Assembly (NCBI GenBank): GCA_947258755.1
Contig: CAMYJO010000018.1
Coordinates: 1-64,000, forward strand
Direction: 5' to 3'
Source: an uncultured Gammaproteobacteria bacterium
GTDB lineage: Bacteria > Pseudomonadota > Gammaproteobacteria > JAADHQ01
Length of the DNA stretch: 64,000 nt
The notes under the pieces were generated by a model. It was not told where the DNA came from. It ran no database searches and was given only the letters and a program-made list of their open reading frames with translations. Below are positions 63,447 through 64,000 of this stretch, piece after piece. Position numbers and translations under genes: made by a program. Position 1 is the first letter of the stretch, and the number at the start of each line of letters is the position of its first letter.

Positions 63447-64000
63447 TTATTTTACTTCATATCGCTTGTTCATCATCGCCATGTGCTCTTCATGGGCCTG
63501 CTTTTGCGCTTCGATTGCTGCCTTGCGTCGTTCCTGCATGCGCTCCATCATTGCAGTGCGGGCTTTTTGATGCGCCTCGAAAGCAGCCTTTTGCTGTTCT
63601 TCCATCTGCTTGAAGTAATCTGCTGATGCTTGCGGAGCCTGCATTGGAGCCTGACGTCGTTCCTGCATGCGGGCCATCATTTCCTTTTCAGCTTTTTGTC
63701 GCGCTTCAAAAGCCGCTTTTTGCTGTTCTTCCATCTTTTTCTGGTAATCCGCTGCTGCTTTCTGCTGCTCTGCCTGTTGTTCAGCAGTCGGAGCCGCTGC
63801 AGGTGCATAAGCGTAAGGGGCATAGCCGTAGTAAGGATTGTTATAGCCGTAACCATTACCTTGAACGTTAGAACGTGCATTCATATTGAAACTGAAATTT
63901 CCGTCACCATAACCATTTCCATTACCGTTACCAAAACCCGGTCCACCAAACCATGCACTCGAAACTGTACTGACACCCATAAGCGCTGCTGCAATTACAA
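63447..64000 (-). CDS. Sulfur globule protein with long coiled-coil tail (SgpD-like), 5' end beyond window
   Basis: At least 184 residues; the frame runs off the window through the end of a signal peptide (VIAAALMGVSTVSSAW). The mature start has FGGPGFGNGNGNGYGDGNFSFNMNARSNVQGNGYGYNNPYYGY, the same core as the two other globule proteins. From about residue 65 of the mature part it changes to Gln/Lys/Glu/Ala helices (AEQQKAAADYQKKMEEQQKAAFEARQKAEKEMMARMQERR), with an AFEARQKA/AFEAHQKA duplication. SgpD of Allochromatium is also a coiled-coil globule protein (from memory). The tail could link globule coats to one another or to other partners. Confidence 0.85.
   Translation of the reverse strand, partial: VIAAALMGVSTVSSAWFGGPGFGNGNGNGYGDGNFSFNMNARSNVQGNGYGYNNPYYGYAPYAYAPAAAPTAEQQAEQQKAAADYQKKMEEQQKAAFEARQKAEKEMMARMQERRQAPMQAPQASADYFKQMEEQQKAAFEAHQKARTAMMERMQERRKAAIEAQKQAHEEHMAMMNKRYEVK

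Overview
The window is a chromosomal segment of a gammaproteobacterium. The order mutS - pncC - recA - recX - alaS - lysC - csrA - tRNA-Ser(GCT), the neighbouring xerD/dsbC pair and the FdxA-type ferredoxin are all typical of that class. Three secreted Gly/Asn/Tyr-rich proteins at the right end share a conserved GDGxxSFNMxxR core and look like sulfur globule envelope proteins. The organism is therefore most likely a sulfur oxidiser that stores periplasmic sulfur globules (Chromatiales/Thiotrichales-like). The genus cannot be fixed from the sequence.

Left part (1-11.1 kb): a REP-associated transposase (RAYT) with a 38-bp tandem repeat, a secreted protein, and decayed bufferin-type bufB/bufC genes cut by a broken integrase tail. 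Next comes an 8.7-kb integrative element at the 3' end of tRNA-Arg(ACG), bounded by a 47-bp direct repeat (2372-2418 and 11029-11075). It carries integrase, excisionase and a replication initiator, plus a cargo block of defence-like genes (PD-(D/E)XK nuclease, HEPN protein, membrane coiled-coil protein, DUF2971-like protein). Several attC-like palindromes in the cargo suggest captured gene cassettes. The integrase tail left of the element, followed by its own att copy, records an earlier integration at the same tRNA.

Middle (11.2-32.6 kb): housekeeping and stress genes: FHA protein, an old-yellow-enzyme/peroxiredoxin/TetR group, ferrochelatase, a CbiX-like chelatase, csrA, lysC, alaS, recX, a PAS-GGDEF-EAL protein, recA, a WYL regulator, a TlpA-like thioredoxin, thpR, pncC, PilZ and mutS. 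As printed, alaS has lost roughly 37 codons of its catalytic core and is frameshifted. thpR is frameshifted by a 25-bp duplication. REPIN-like 150-bp palindromic repeats lie in the gaps.

32.7-42.3 kb: a complete Wsp chemosensory operon (wspA-B-C-D-E-F-R) ending in a diguanylate cyclase, preceded by a good match to a FliA (sigma-28) promoter. With the GGDEF-EAL and PilZ proteins it gives the window a strong cyclic-di-GMP theme. 42.5-47.8 kb: ferredoxin, a repeat field, dsbC-like, xerD, and a four-gene operon of two DUF1538 membrane proteins with a P-II-like and a CBS-domain protein.

48-64 kb: an unusual, almost entirely minus-strand cluster. It holds a TM/coiled-coil protein, a DUF302 protein, a membrane-anchored Pro/Gln-repeat TPR protein, a ParA-like ATPase, at least four secreted low-complexity proteins, sulfur globule proteins, a LolA-like protein, and an RND pump with a 210-residue histone-H1-like Lys/Ala/Pro tail. 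The pump's adaptor itself carries the same Pro/Gln/Gly-rich low-complexity sequence; SCP2 and ArsR proteins follow. I regard this as the best candidate for an undescribed system: a sulfur-globule assembly, export or positioning locus.
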